This document shows, one piece after another, positions 32,140 through 44,773 of a DNA stretch of 64,000 nt. The notes beneath the pieces are model-generated. The model was not told the origin of the DNA and did no database searches. It was given only the letters and a program-made list of their open reading frames with translations. Position 1 is the first letter of the stretch, and the number at the start of each line of letters is the position of its first letter. The DNA is taken from positions 186,001 to 250,000 of the forward strand of contig WION01000039.1 of NCBI GenBank assembly GCA_015039365.1. The letters are read 5' to 3'. The stretch comes from Amanita rubescens. Lineage: Eukaryota > Basidiomycota > Agaricomycetes > Agaricales > Amanitaceae. A program made the position numbers and the translations under genes.

Positions 32140-35100
32140 TAGGGAATGGGAGGGGTTTGGGAAACCCCGGGGTTTTTATGGAGGGTTTTGAAGGGGCAGG
32201 GGTAGGGGTTGGAGGTGCCCAACCCCTCCCAACCCTCCACCCCTCCGGGGGTTTTGCCTGATGCACAGCCACTCAAGTAGCTTACATAACATGTTACTTC
32301 CGAGATGATTCAGATAAAACATAGATATAGAGATAAACAACTTTTTCGTGACCGACAGTCCCTAATGAGCTCCAGCAAGGAAGCTCGCAAGCGTAAAGCA
32401 TCTACAAGGCTCGCTGAAAGTGACGAGGCCCTTGCAAAGAAGCTTCGCCATGCAGATAACGACAGGCTGGCACCTCCGTCACTGGCACCTCCGTCTCCAG
32501 CCTCAACTACATCTAACTTATCTCGACAAACATCTGCATCTTCCCTTCAATCTCATCATGCAACCCCACCCAGATCTCCTAGTCCTACCGAAGATGTTCG
32601 CGATGATGATGCCAAGGCACCTGATAACGATGCCGAGGATGATAACGACGATGGTGGGCAACCCAGAAACTTAGGGGACTCTCAAGACAAACTAGGTGCA
32701 TCATTATATCTGATATCGTGATCAACGTCAACTAAGTCCCGGTAGACAAGCTATATAAGACCTACAAATCTCCCATATACGTTTTCTTCCTACCACCCAC
32801 ATACGGGAAGGAGAATAAAAAGCGCTTCCACATTTTTGAATGTGCGGCAAAGGTTTGCCGGAATACAAAAGGCCGGTTGGTCAAGCGTAACATCGATTCC
32901 GCAAATGCGACATCTACGTCTAATTTGAAGGCTCACGCTACCCGGTGCTATGGTAAGGACATAGTAGATGCAGCCCTGACCGTGAAGAGTCTTGATCAAG
33001 CCCGAAATGTGCTGAAGGACAAGAATAATCTACGAAACGGGTCAATTGCATTGGCCTTTCAAAAAGCAGGGCAAGAGACCGTTACTTACCCAACAACTAC
33101 CCCTACAAATCTTGAAGTACGTGTAAACCACGTTAAATGGATATGCGAGAGTCAACGGCCTTTCGCGATCGTCAACGATAAGGGCTATCATCGTAATATG
33201 AAGACGGGGAGGCCTCACCAATACATTCCACCCGCCGATACTGTCTCCCGTGATGCACGATATGTCTTTGTTCGGGCCCGGGAGAAGATAGCAAAACTAT
33301 TAAAGGTAGGTTGTCGGTATATCACGTTTTTGAAGGCATCGGAAAATGACTCACCTCTGAGGAACACCATGGCGCGCTACATTTCGGCACCGACTGTTGG
33401 ACCTCACCTAATCGTCGTGCTTACATGGCCATCACGGTGCAATACGAGACTGATGGTATTGTCAGTGAGTGGTTGCTTGACATAGTAGAGGTGGGGAGGC
33501 GGCACTTTGAAAAGGTTCTAAATGATTTTGGTATCTCAAACAAGGTAAATCATAGTTCGGCTCGTAAGATAACACTCGGACTTACTGCCATATTTAGATT
33601 CTCGCGATAACGTGCGATAATGCCTCAAACAACGAAGTCATGGTCGAAGAACTCAGAGATAGACTAAGTTCCTTTGGTGGAGAGGCCTCACGAGTCCGAT
33701 GTTTTGCACACATCATTAATCTAGTAGCGAAAAGTGTCATTTCTCAGTTCGATACACCAAAAAAGAAGGGACAAAGCAGAAATCAGGCAAATCAAGATGA
33801 TGTTGCTGCAGCAGGTGGCGACAACGACTCCGATCTTCAAGATCTGCTGGCAGAAATCAGTGATCTGGCCGGTGATCACGGGGAGGATGAATTGGATGAG
33901 CTGGATGACTCGGAGGTACCGCCGGAAGATCGAGAGAAAGACAAAGATGACGGCTGGATTGATGAGCGGAGGAGCATGCTGAGCGAGGAGCTGAAAGCGT
34001 TGGAGAGAGACGTGCTGCCTGCGAGACGAATGTTAGTCAAGGTATGTACGTCCACATTTGGCATGCCAAGGCAATGTGCCCTTGTTGGTCCACATTTATG
34101 CGTTGTTGGTCCACGTTTGCATTAGCCTGTGCCGCACAGGCGCCGCTGGGTACCGGGTTCGACTAACGACCTCTCTAAATAGCTACGCAAAGTCGCCTAT
34201 GCACTCAAGAACTCACCAACTGTTGCTACTCCCCGTTGGAGGGAAATCTGCGAGACATGTGGCCTAGATGACAAGAACATGCCCCGGGATGTCAGCACCC
34301 GATGGAACTCAACTTATCAGATGCTCGAGTTTGCGATAAAGTACCGGACTGTCATCGACATGCTCACAAGCGAGCGCGCCCTGGATCTGAGAAAATATGA
34401 AGTGGATGACGAGGAATGGATCCTCGCTACGCAACTGTGCAAAGTGCTCAAGGTGAGTACAGTATTCAGTGCCGTGCGCTCAATGCACGCTCGAGAATAA
34501 TTAACTAACCGTTACTTAATAGGTATTCAATGATGCGACCGCTTACTTCTCAAGATCCAAGATCTCAAACATCACGAGCGTAATACCCGCAATAGACCAT
34601 TTCGATGAAGTCTTAGCATCGGCAATGGTATCAATTGAATACTCGGCAGCCATCCATGCAGCCGTTAGGATCGGAAAGCGCACGCTCAATCGCTACTACA
34701 GCAAAACTGACTATTCCGACGTGTACCGCATCGCAATGAGTACGCTAAATTACTTTCACTCACTTGGTACATTACTTACAAACCTAACATCAGTACTTGA
34801 TCCCCGGTACAAGTTATCATACTTTCGGAAGATGAAATGGGAAGAGAACTGGATAACTGAAGCCCAGAGACTCGTAAAGGAAGTACTAACAAAATATACC
34901 AACGACGATGCTCGCCATGACTCTGAAGATGACAACGATGTAATCATGGTGCGTGACTCTTTTATATACTATAGTATATTGTTTTTGTAATTGTACTGAC
35001 TTCAAAATCCTCGGTACCAGCTTGATAACCCCCAACTCCGCATTGAGCGCACCTCGGTTTCGGAGAATATGTTTGAAAAGTTCATCACGGAGACTCAGAC

Positions 35101-35769
35101 TAGCGGCGCACTGGTGGGACCATCATCAGAGCCACAGGACGAGCTGGCGCTGTACCTCAGCACCGATGTTGTGAGGCTTGATGATTCAAATAAGCCCGTC
35201 GATCTGTTCCGATGGTGGAGAGACCACCGCGACTCTTACCCGAAACTCTCGGCTATGGCAATGGACTATCTATGCATCCCCGGTAAGCTACTATGATCAT
35301 TCCTCAGCTCTTCTATCTTACAATGTTGCATAGGTTCGACAGTTGATGTCGAACGTGTGTTTTCTCGTGGCCGATTTGTTTTATCTTATGTCAGAAATCG
35401 GCTGAAAGTCCAGACTGTTAGGTCTGTCTTGTGCGTTGGGGAGTGGTTGAGGGCTGGTTTGATCCGGGATAAGGATATGCAAGCTTGGCTGAAGGGTCTG
35501 ACAGATGTGGAAATAGAGGATGAAAAGGATGTTGCGGAGGGGTGGGATACCATTCGTACGAGTACATAGTATTGAAATTTCTGCTGTGCTAAGTGATACA
35601 AGGGTAGAACCCCCGGGTTATTTCAACCCGCTGACCCTCTGTAAACCCCTTGTGGACCCTTGGGGTATGAGGGGTAAACCCCTTACCCCCTCATGAAGGG
35701 CAGGGGTTTTGAGGGGCAGGGGCAGGGGTGCCACCCCGAAAACCCGGGGGTGACCCCTCCCATTCCCTA
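32140..35769 (+). mobile_element. hAT DNA transposon, apparently intact
   Basis: 3630 bp with perfect 17-bp terminal inverted repeats, TAGGGAATGGGAGGGGT at 32140 and its complement ending at 35769. An 8-bp target duplication GTCTAGCC (32132-32139 and 35770-35777) is diagnostic of hAT. Subterminal regions (32150-32265, 35605-35755) are packed with G- and C-runs, including the hairpin AGGGGTTGG/CCAACCCCT. The single gene has eight exons, all in phase. It lies in the gag of element C. Confidence 0.96.
32365..35569 (+). CDS. hAT transposase, eight exons, 903 residues
   Basis: Exons: 32365-32695, 32746-33305, 33362-33544, 33598-34041, 34183-34452, 34523-34948, 35021-35282 and 35334-35569. All junctions are GT-AG and in phase, total 2712 nt. 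A Ser/Pro-rich N-terminus precedes a BED-type zinc finger (FECAAKVC ... LKAHATRC). The RNase H-like core has HFGTDCWTSPNRRAYM (first Asp) and ITCDNASNNE (second Asp); the third acidic residue was not assigned. DVSTRWNSTYQML and LDPRYKLSYF are typical. The C-terminal hAT dimerisation region reads WWRDHRDSYPKLSAMAMDYL then VERVFSRGR and ends with RNRL. An in-frame ATG at 32305 is an alternative start. No broken motif is seen, so the element may be active. Confidence 0.93.
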
Positions 35770-35777
35770 GTCTAGCC

Positions 35778-35896
35778 AGCATGAACAAGAAGAAGAAGAA
35801 GACACTAGCGACAGAACGATACGCGCTATGTTAAAGAAACTCTCTCCAGATCAACGTATCAACCTCCTTATCAACGCGGATAAACCGGATTTTTAA
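35778..35896 (+). pseudogene. gag: C-terminal end of Gag, element C
   Basis: After the duplicated GTCTAGCC the gag frame continues as an acidic stretch and then TIRAMLKKLSPDQRINLL to PDF and TAA (35894-35896). It matches the Gag end of element A (NIRALMKGMSTDEKNDLLL to NEDF). The junction to pol has the same T-run and -1 frame. Confidence 0.8.
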
Positions 35897-35978
35897 CAGT
35901 GGGACACATGTCAGTGGATGCCTGTCCCATAACTTCGGATTCAACTCCAAAAGACGATCTTTCGATATCACCTGTAAT

Positions 35979-36430
35979 TGTTACAACACGGTACGGACTC
36001 CCGCATTATGCTTACATGATACGTCGGACATGTTTATTTTCTTTATGTATACCTTACTCGTCGTTTCCCTTATGCTCGATTCATACGGACTAACTCGCTT
36101 CCTTACTTATACCATCCCTTGTTCCATATATGATGCCGTCCTTATACTTACTTTCGTACTTACCATTATTCATTAATTAGTACGTCTCATTGTACTTGCT
36201 AGTATAAGTACTGCCTGTATTCTAGAGTCGAACCCTAAGTTCGACTTAGCTGTTTATTGTCGTCTGGCAATATAACCTTACTCTTAACTCATCTACCACA
36301 ATCGTCCTCAGATCCTAAGTCAACGCTCTGACTTAGTATTGAACTTATAATCTTAACGTTTGACTTAAGACTTGTAATCATGACTAGAGTTGCCGCTGCA
36401 ACTTAGGTTGAGATTAACGAGTTCGTAACA
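35979..36430 (+). repeat. 5' LTR of element B
   Basis: 452 bp. TATAAG at 36203 is 33 nt before TAAGTTCGACTTA (36236-36248), which is complementary to the primer-binding site 36433-36445. The substitution at 36380 creates an ATG in the leader that is absent from the 3' LTR. Confidence 0.95.
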
Positions 36431-37205
36431 ATTAAGTCGAACTTATCAATAAGCCTGAACATCGATTCATTGGCATTTGATAACATACACTTCGACGAAC
36501 TTCCGGAAAGCCAGCCCGTAGGTTACTGGCCACGTTGTCAAAACGGATTGGAGAGCTCCACCAAATAGAGCTACACGAGATCGTAAAGGGAACTACGTTC
36601 TTGACGGATACTACGTCAGACTAAACGGTGCAAAACGAATCTGGGAAGATTTAGGAGGAAATCCAGTTAAAGAACAAGAATTCTGGATACCACAAAAAGA
36701 AACTAGACCACTGAACGAATCATATTATTATTTCGCAGATCTATATCTTCAGGAACAGCACATCAGATTCGATCACCTTACAGAACGTTGGATAGCATCC
36801 GAAACACAAGAATTTGTCCCTAACGAATACTTCAACACCCCTACTTGGATAAAAGGGACTGTTGACGCTCTACCAGAGAACTTAAGACCGAGAACTCTCC
36901 TCCCCACATCGACAACTACAAAAGGCAAAAAGAAAGCAAACTTTGGCCTAAACGATAGTGAATCCGAGAAAGAAGGAGATACAGATCAAAAACCCGATCT
37001 ATCCCTTGATTTTCTCAGTGACCTTTCAGTTGGAATGACACCAACACCTGCCCAACAACCGACCAATCCCGAATCAGGTCCTTCGAACCCTAAAGAAGAA
37101 AAGGACGACGAAGACCCGTTTGACTCTGACAGAATCGAAGTAGACGAACCTAAACCCGACCCAACTCCACCACGTAGAGATCCATCACCCCCACCATCAC
37201 CAAGA

Positions 37206-38264
37206 ATGTCTGGAGGAAGTACAGACCCTATACCCAACCCACGAACCCCTAGTCTCATCGGAGATCTTCCTGAATTCAAAGGGAAGCGAAAGGATGCCAA
37301 TACATTCATAGAAGACATTGAAATTTTCTTTGACATGAATCCTGAGCGGATGAATACCGACCGCTTAAAAATCCTTGCCGCCCTGAATAAGATCTCAGAT
37401 GGAGCTAGACAGTGGAAAAAGAATAAATTAGCAGAACTACGAAAATCTCGCGCCACCACCGAAGGAGGCATCACGAGACCTGCTTTATTTGATGATTGGG
37501 AAGCATTTAAACTGTCATTCTTGACAGACTGGGGAGAAGTAGATCCGAGTGGAAACGCATACACGAAAATTCTCAATCTACAGAACAGATCGTCTATGAC
37601 AGGAAAGAAACAGATGACCCTACCTAATTACGTAAATCAGTTCAAGGAACAAATCACGAAAGCCGGAATCGAAGGAGAAGCAGCATTCCATATGTTTGGA
37701 AAAGGACTTACAGCACCAGAATTCGAAAAAGCAATGCTCATGAACCCAAAAACGTTACAAGATTGGTACGACATTGCTATCAAACTCGACAACATCCGAA
37801 CCCGTTCATATGCTTATTCACCTCGATCTGGAAATGGTCATTCATCATCTTCTCACAACGACGAATCTTGGGCAATGCAGATCGATCACAAATATCTAGA
37901 AAAAGATGAAGATCCAGAATTGGAACTTATGATCAGATCTATGACCAAAGAAGAAAGAGAACGCTATATCAGAGACGGTTTATGTTTCATCTGCGGAATC
38001 AAAGGACACATGTCAGGGCAATGCCCAAAGAAGAAAAGAAACAAAGGGAAAGGCCGATTTAAAGGAGGAAAGAAAAGAGGATTCATGCCCAAACGTCACA
38101 TTCGAGCCACATCAGAAGATGGTGATAGAAATTGGGAAGAAGAAGAAGTCCGAGAGTCTAAACCAAATTACACCAAGAACATCCGAGCGCTGATGAAAGG
38201 AATGTCAATCGACGAAAAGAATGATCTATTACTATCTCTTGCCGATGATAATGAGGATTTTTAA
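37206..38264 (+). CDS. gag: Gag, element B
   Basis: 352 residues, nearly identical to A: capsid-like region and zinc knuckle CFICGIKGHMSGQC. The upstream frame is open as in A. An in-frame ATG at 37035 arose where A and D have ACG, so this copy could start there (409 residues). Stop TAA; pol follows in the -1 frame. Confidence 0.9.
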   Translation: MSGGSTDPIPNPRTPSLIGDLPEFKGKRKDANTFIEDIEIFFDMNPERMNTDRLKILAALNKISDGARQWKKNKLAELRKSRATTEGGITRPALFDDWEAFKLSFLTDWGEVDPSGNAYTKILNLQNRSSMTGKKQMTLPNYVNQFKEQITKAGIEGEAAFHMFGKGLTAPEFEKAMLMNPKTLQDWYDIAIKLDNIRTRSYAYSPRSGNGHSSSSHNDESWAMQIDHKYLEKDEDPELELMIRSMTKEERERYIRDGLCFICGIKGHMSGQCPKKKRNKGKGRFKGGKKRGFMPKRHIRATSEDGDRNWEEEEVRESKPNYTKNIRALMKGMSIDEKNDLLLSLADDNEDF

Positions 38265-41200
38265 CAGTGGGACTCATGACAGTGGATGAAGTTCCAGAAA
38301 CATCAGATCCAACTCTCGATATATCTTATGTAACAGTACAATCTATTTCAAAACGAAGATTATCTGTCCCTATCAAAGTTGAAACTGAAAACGACACTGA
38401 AAACCTCATTGCCCTTATCGACTGCGGAGCCGAAGGGATCTTCATCGACAAAAGGATAGCACACAAATGGAGAAAACGAAAAACTCCACGACCAATCAGA
38501 GTTTATAACGTCGATGGCACCATAAACAAAGAAGGAGAAATTGATGAACAATGTCTAATCACCTTCGAAATGAATGGAAAACGCATGACCAAATGGTTTT
38601 ACGTATCAGCAATAGGAAAACAAACGATTATACTGGGGCTTCCTTGGCTAGAGAAGCATAACCCTGACGTAAATTGGAGAGAAAAGACTCTAGAGTTCCG
38701 AGACTCTGAACAGGACAAGATCAAGGCATCACTTCGGAGCATCTGTCAACAGATTGACAGAATAGCTATGCCTGAATGGGAAGAAGATCTCGTCATCGGA
38801 TATTTGATGTCACACAAAGGATCACAGATGACAGATCACGGATGGAACGCGCATACATTTGAGGATATAGGAAGCTGGTCAGAAGACAAATACGATCAAG
38901 TAACTATCGCACGATATACACCAGCTCAACAAATGGAACACAAATACCATCAAACAGAGGAGGTTTACACGCTCCCTCCTGAATACTCGGCATGGAAAGA
39001 CGTATTCGAGAAAAAAGCAAGCGAACGATTCCCAGAAAGCCGATCTTGGGATCACCAGATAGAACTTCGCGATGATTTCATACCAAAAAGAGGAAAAATC
39101 TATCCCTTATCTCCGAAACAGCAGAACACACTGGATGAATGGATTAAAGAACACGTCGAAAAAGGCTACATCAGACCGTCGAAATCACCGCAGGCATCAC
39201 CTTTCTTCTTTGTAGAAAAGAAAGAAGCACAAAAATTACGACCCTGCCAAGATTATCGATATTTGAACGAATATACTAAACCAAATGCATATCCACTACC
39301 TCTTATCTCTGATCTTATGATCAAACTCAAAGATTTGGAATACTTTACGAAATTGGATATCTGATGGGGATATAATAACGTTCAAATCAAAGAATCCGAC
39401 AGATGGAAAGCCGCCTTTATCACCAATCGAGGTTTATTTGAACCTAACGTCATGTTCTTTGGATTACGAAACTCACCAGCAACGTTTCAAGCTATGATGG
39501 ACGATTATTTTAGGGATTTTACAGAAAAAGGATGGCTCGTCATCTACATGGATGACATGCTAATACACGCACACACTAAAGAAGAACTCGAGATTCGAAC
39601 AAAACAAGTACTTGAACGATTACAGAAACACGATCTTTACTACCTCAAGCTTGAAAAGTGTAAATTCGCTGCCAAAGAAGTTGATTTTCTAGGCACCGTC
39701 ATATCCAAAAACACAATAAAAATGGACCCGATCAAACTTGCCGGAATCAGGGACTGGCCAACCCCTTCTACCGTTAAACAAGTTAGATCCTTTTTAGGAT
39801 TCGGAAATTACTATCGAAGGTTTATTTTCGGATTCGCCCACCTTGCACGACCCCTGCACGACCTAATGAAGAAAAACAAATTATGGACATGGACCGCAGA
39901 ATGCCAAGTCGCATTTGATCTATTAAAAGAACGCTTCACATCCGCACCTGTCTTAATGATGCCCGATGTTAACAAACCCTTTATTCTACAAACGGACGCA
40001 TCAGACCGCGCTATCGGAGCAGTTCTCATGCAGAAAGATGACAATGGCGACTTACACCCATGCGGATACCTATCCCACGCTTTAACACCGACTGAAACAC
40101 GATGGCAAATCTACGACCGAGAGTTATTCGCCATTTACTACGCTCTTTACAACGAATGGAGATACCTGCTTGAAGGAGCAGAACACCCTGTCATTATTCA
40201 TTGCGACCACAAAAATCTACTCTACTACCGAGAACCACAACGTCTTACGAACCGCCAAGCACGATGGTGGAACGACTTGTCTCGATTTAATATTAAATTA
40301 ACCCACGTCCCCGGAGCAAAACTAATAATAGCGGATGCACTATCCCGCCGACCTGATCATATGACAAAAGATGAACCAGAAGAGTTAATAACGATGCTCC
40401 CAAAAGGACTCTTTGTTCGCACAATCGCCGAAGATCTCCGTGACAGAGCAATAGAAATAACTGTCAAAGACGACTTCGCTCAATCAATCAAGAAATGTCT
40501 AAAAGAAAAAGGAACACCACCTTTACGCACTGCCCTTTCTGATTGGACCCTTGACGACGAATTAATCCTGTACAAAGGGAAATCCTTTATTCCCCCTGAC
40601 ACTGATCTTCGCTGAGATATTATTAGAGATTTTCATGAATCACCAACAAGCGGACACCCCGGTTTCTTTAAAACACTCACCTTATTAAAGGAATATTACT
40701 GGTGGCCATTAATGTCTAAAATGGTTAAACAGTTCATTGACGGATGCACGGCATGTCAACAAATGAAATCAAATACACACCCTACTGCCGCACCTCTGAT
40801 GCCAATCAAGTCTCACGCACACCGACCTTTTCAACAAATAACTATGGATTTCATAACCGATTTACCCACAAGTAACGGCTTTGATTCTATCTTTATCGTG
40901 GTCGATCAAGGACTTACAAAGGGAGTAATTCTCATGCCTTGTAACAAAACTATTACCGCCGACGAAACCGCCAACCTCTACATTCGGAATGTATTCAAAA
41001 ACTTCGGTTTACCCGACATCATGATCTCCGATCGAGGACCGCAGTTCGCATCACATGTCTTTAACGGCATAATGGACTCATTAAAAATCAAACACAAAAT
41101 GAGTACCGCCTTCCATCCACAGACTGATGGACAAACGGAGCGATATAACACCGAATTAGAAGCTTATCTCTGAATATTCTGTGCCTATGAACCAGATACT

Positions 41201-41875
41201 TGGAACAAGATGATACCAATAGCACAATTCGCGCATAATTCACGCACTCATGAAGCATTGAAACAATCACCCTTTCAATTGATGTATGGAACATCCCCGG
41301 TTGGACTTCCCCTTGTCTCAAATAAGACAAATATACCAACCGCTGATAACCGCATCAACTCCTTGTTCCGCGCACGAGAAGAAGCACTCGCCGCACATGA
41401 TCTAGCACGAGCTAAGATGATGGAAAGAACAACGAGAAAGACTAAACCGTTCAAAGTCAATGACAAAGTATGGTTAGAGTCTAGGAACCTGAAGATTCCT
41501 TATCAGAGCAGAAAGCTTGCACCTAAATGAGAAGGTCCCTTTTCCATCAAAGAAGTCTTAGGACCAGTGACATATCGTCTCACGCTACCAAGACAATGGA
41601 AAATTCATAACGTATTCCACGCCGCCTTACTAACGCCGTTCAAAGAAACTTCCTTTCATGGAACAACGGAAACGAGGCCCCCTCCCAATCTGATCGAAGG
41701 AGAACAAGAATACGAAGTAGAAGCACTGCTTGCACATCGCAAGTTTAGAGGGAAATTACAATTTCTTGTAAAGTGGAAAGGCTATGACACCAGCGAAAAC
41801 ACATGGGAACCAGAAAATAACTTGACGCATATGGAAGACCTCCTTCTAGAATATAAAAGACAAAGGAAACTTTGA
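38265..41875 (+). pseudogene. pol: Pol of element B, four nonsense codons
   Basis: Same domain order as A: protease (LIDCGAEG), RT (YMDD), RNase H, integrase and chromodomain. Premature TGA at 39362-39364 (start of RT core), 40613-40615 (before integrase), 41171-41173 (integrase) and 41528-41530 (integrase C-terminus). Each sits where A has an arginine codon ending in CG-derived CGA (the first is CGT in A and CGA in D), so C-to-T change explains them. The 40613 stop is shared with D. A Tyr insertion gives LYYLKLEKC in RT. The copy cannot be autonomous. Confidence 0.92.
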
Positions 41876-41876
41876 G

Positions 41877-43634
41877 ATGTCATTCACATACCAAGTTACT
41901 ATGCAGAATGGAAACGACACTACCGACGCCGTTCAGCACTTCCCCTGGTCCGAATTTTATGCTGGAGAGACCGTTGACACCCAATTCACCACTTCCGCTG
42001 GACCCCACCGACCTCGACTCGTTCTTCATACCACCGACACTGACGAAGAAGACGCTGACCCGAACGACTTCGTTGATGTTCCCCACGGATCTTCCGATCA
42101 GACCTCGTCTCAGACGATCCCGATCACTCCCACCGAAACCCAGGAAACCCACCACGGAACATCAGAAACTCTGGCTGTACCTGGACGAATTACGGAAGAT
42201 CGCAATAGCCGACCGATCCCACCTAGAAATGCTGAAGACATTAGCGTTACCTTACATAGAGAGACGATACTTGCCGGTCACGCTTCGACTCAATCTCATA
42301 ACGAACCTATTCGAAGCAACGACCAGAGTCACGGTACAGATGGGACTAACCGCGATATGGCTAGCTCCATCATACGAACCACCCCCGATCTCTATCTCAG
42401 TTATCACGGAATTACTACTTACACCAAGGTTAGAGACCGCGTCACTCTGATCTGTAACGCCACTAGATTACAAGTCGACATCTTTGACCAAGAAAGGATA
42501 GCTCGAGTCTGGCGACTTCTCATGGATTTCCGAACCGCCACTACCCTTGCCGGTCAAGCCCGAGATCAGTACAACTATCACTGTGCCGACTTAATCGAAA
42601 CGTTTGTGAATGTTACGTCACTATACTGGGAAGATGTTCATCCGAAAGGAGGAAATCTAGATCAACTGGCGATAGATCTATTACGATGACTTCTCACAGC
42701 TGACATCGAGCGCTATATCATCCTTGCTATAGAAAGCATTGACAATCAAAGGTTTGGATTAAAAATACAGCCTCACGATCAGAATAACCGCATCACTGTC
42801 AACCATTGGTTTCGCGCTACCGAAGCTACACCCGACCGACACCGAGCAACTAGATGGATTATGGAGACAGATTGTAAATCAAGAGAAATCTGGTGCCTCA
42901 CCGGAAAGATCCGAGATCTCTTGTCCAGTATCCAAGGAGACACGGAATGGACCACAGCCGAATTCGCAGATGGAGTTCCCCTGCATCAACTCACTAGCGA
43001 CCACATTGCGCAGATCAATAATGCGATCAGCGATCTCGATCTTCATCGCCGAATCCGTACAACAGGCGATCTCATTGAGGAAGAACCGAAACGAGATAAG
43101 AAGGCTCCTCCTCCTCCTCGATCCGCATCACCCCCAACCACCACCGTTATTCGCCACGGAGTCTGGAATATTCCTGTCCCCACTTCTCGACGAAACGACA
43201 CTCCGCCTTCTCGACGACCTACGACCCGCAGTATGACTAATGCCGCCAATCAACGCCCCCACCGCTACAACCGTTGCATTCACTGCTGAGGTAAACATGC
43301 CTCTGAGGATCACCATCTCGCTACTACAGTTCCTCCTGTGTCTACTCTATCTACACGCGCTCCCACGCGCCGACGTGATCCGATGCCCGGTCCTTCCACT
43401 AAGAAGAAAGGATGTTCTCGAACTACCACAGATGCCGCCAATACCTCCGCTTCCACTAGCCGCCGCCCTCACCAGCTGAAGAAGAAGGGAAAAAAGAAGG
43501 CACACCACGCGTCACAGTGTCAGGCATGCGTCAATGGACGACAGTGCGACGGAGCCGACGACGACGCCTGCGACCTTTATGGTGACTACGGCTATCAGCA
43601 CAACGACGACGCCATGCACAACATGAACACCTGA
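41877..43634 (+). pseudogene. ORF3 of element B, two nonsense codons
   Basis: Homologous to 11764-13521, with TGA at 42687-42689 and 43287-43289 (both CGA in A). Comparison with A gives about 16 synonymous main-frame changes in 42450-42790, so this part was under protein-level selection before decay. Confidence 0.85.
41908..42450 (+). CDS. overlapping +1-frame ORF (ORF3a), element B
   Basis: 180 residues from METTLPTPF, still open although the main frame of this copy is broken downstream. In the A/B comparison of 12000-12260, 7 of 10 substitutions are synonymous in this frame and 3 in the main frame. The helical second half (KLWLYLDELRKIAIADRSHL) is almost unchanged. Confidence 0.5.
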   Translation: METTLPTPFSTSPGPNFMLERPLTPNSPLPLDPTDLDSFFIPPTLTKKTLTRTTSLMFPTDLPIRPRLRRSRSLPPKPRKPTTEHQKLWLYLDELRKIAIADRSHLEMLKTLALPYIERRYLPVTLRLNLITNLFEATTRVTVQMGLTAIWLAPSYEPPPISISVITELLLTPRLETASL

Positions 43635-43674
43635 ACGTTTTGTTGTTGCGGTCAACAACGTAGGGGAGAGCTAG

Positions 43675-44126
43675 TGTTACAACACGGTACGGACTCCCGC
43701 ATTATGCTTACATGATACGTCGGACATGTTTATTTTCTTTATGTATACCTTACTCGTCGTTTCCCTTATGCTCGATTCATACGGACTAACTCGCTTCCTT
43801 ACTTATACCATCCCTTGTTCCATATATGATGCCGTCCTTATACTTACTTTCGTACTTACCATTATTCATTAATTAGTACGTCTCATTGTACTTGCTAGTA
43901 TAAGTACTGCCTGTATTCTAGAGTCGAACCCTAAGTTCGACTTAGCTGTTTATTGTCGTCTGGCAATATAACCTTACTCTTAACTCATCTACCACAATCG
44001 TCCTCAGATCCTAAGTCAACGCTCTGACTTAGTATTGAACTTATAATCTTAACGTTTGACTTAAGACTTGTAATCGTGACTAGAGTTGCCGCTGCAACTT
44101 AGGTTGAGATTAACGAGTTCGTAACA
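43675..44126 (+). repeat. 3' LTR of element B
   Basis: 452 bp, preceded by the same purine tract as A. The GTAAT target duplication follows at 44127. Confidence 0.95.
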
Positions 44127-44773
44127 GTAATAGTACATTCTATTTCAAGCAATCGATTATCTATTCCCCTCGAAGTTGAAACCGAAGACAACACTGAATC
44201 AATGACTGCACTGGTCGACAGCGGTGCAGAAGGTTTATTTATCAATTCATCAATCGCGCACAAATGGAGAAAGAAGAAACTCGCAAGACCAATCCGAGTC
44301 AAGAACGTTGACGGCACATATAATACGAATGGAGAAATTTCTGACAAGTGTTTGATCACCATCGACATCAATGGAAAAAAGATGACCGAATGGTTCTTGG
44401 TCACTTTGCTTGGCGATCAAAACTTGATACTGGGGCTTCCATGGCTCGAGAAGCATGACCCAATTATAAGCTGGAGGAATAGAACTCTGGAGTTCCATAA
44501 CTCCAAAGAAGACGAATGGAAGGCATCAATACGGAGCATCTTGCATCGACTCGATGAAGAAGCAATGCCTAAATGGGAAGAAGACGTCGTAATTCGGTAT
44601 TTGTTGTCACACAAAGGACCAGAAGAGAAGAGTCTAAGTTGGAAACCACCATTTGAAGACATAGGAAGATGGACTGAAGAAGATTATGACGAGATCACAA
44701 TTAATCGCTACTCACCAGCTCAACAAATGGAACATAAGTACAACACCGATCAGAAGGAAATCACGCTACCTCC

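Larger units (their letters stand above)
35979..44126 (+). mobile_element. Ty3/gypsy element B (family of A), decayed
   Basis: LTRs 35979-36430 and 43675-44126 (452 bp each) show one difference by eye (A36380 versus G44076). The 5-bp target duplication is GTAAT (35974-35978 and 44127-44131). It lies in pol of element C. It has the same order as A, but pol carries four and ORF3 two premature TGA codons, each at a position where A has CGA. It also has an extra Tyr codon near 39640. Confidence 0.96.

Noticed and set aside
32132..32261. Gly-rich C-terminal tail on element C Gag
   Set aside because: This is readthrough into the hAT terminal repeat; the true Gag end resumes at 35778.
34042..34182. 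tRNA-like B box (GGGTTCGACTA) in the long hAT intron
   Set aside because: No matching A box or cloverleaf could be built; a single box is a weak signal.
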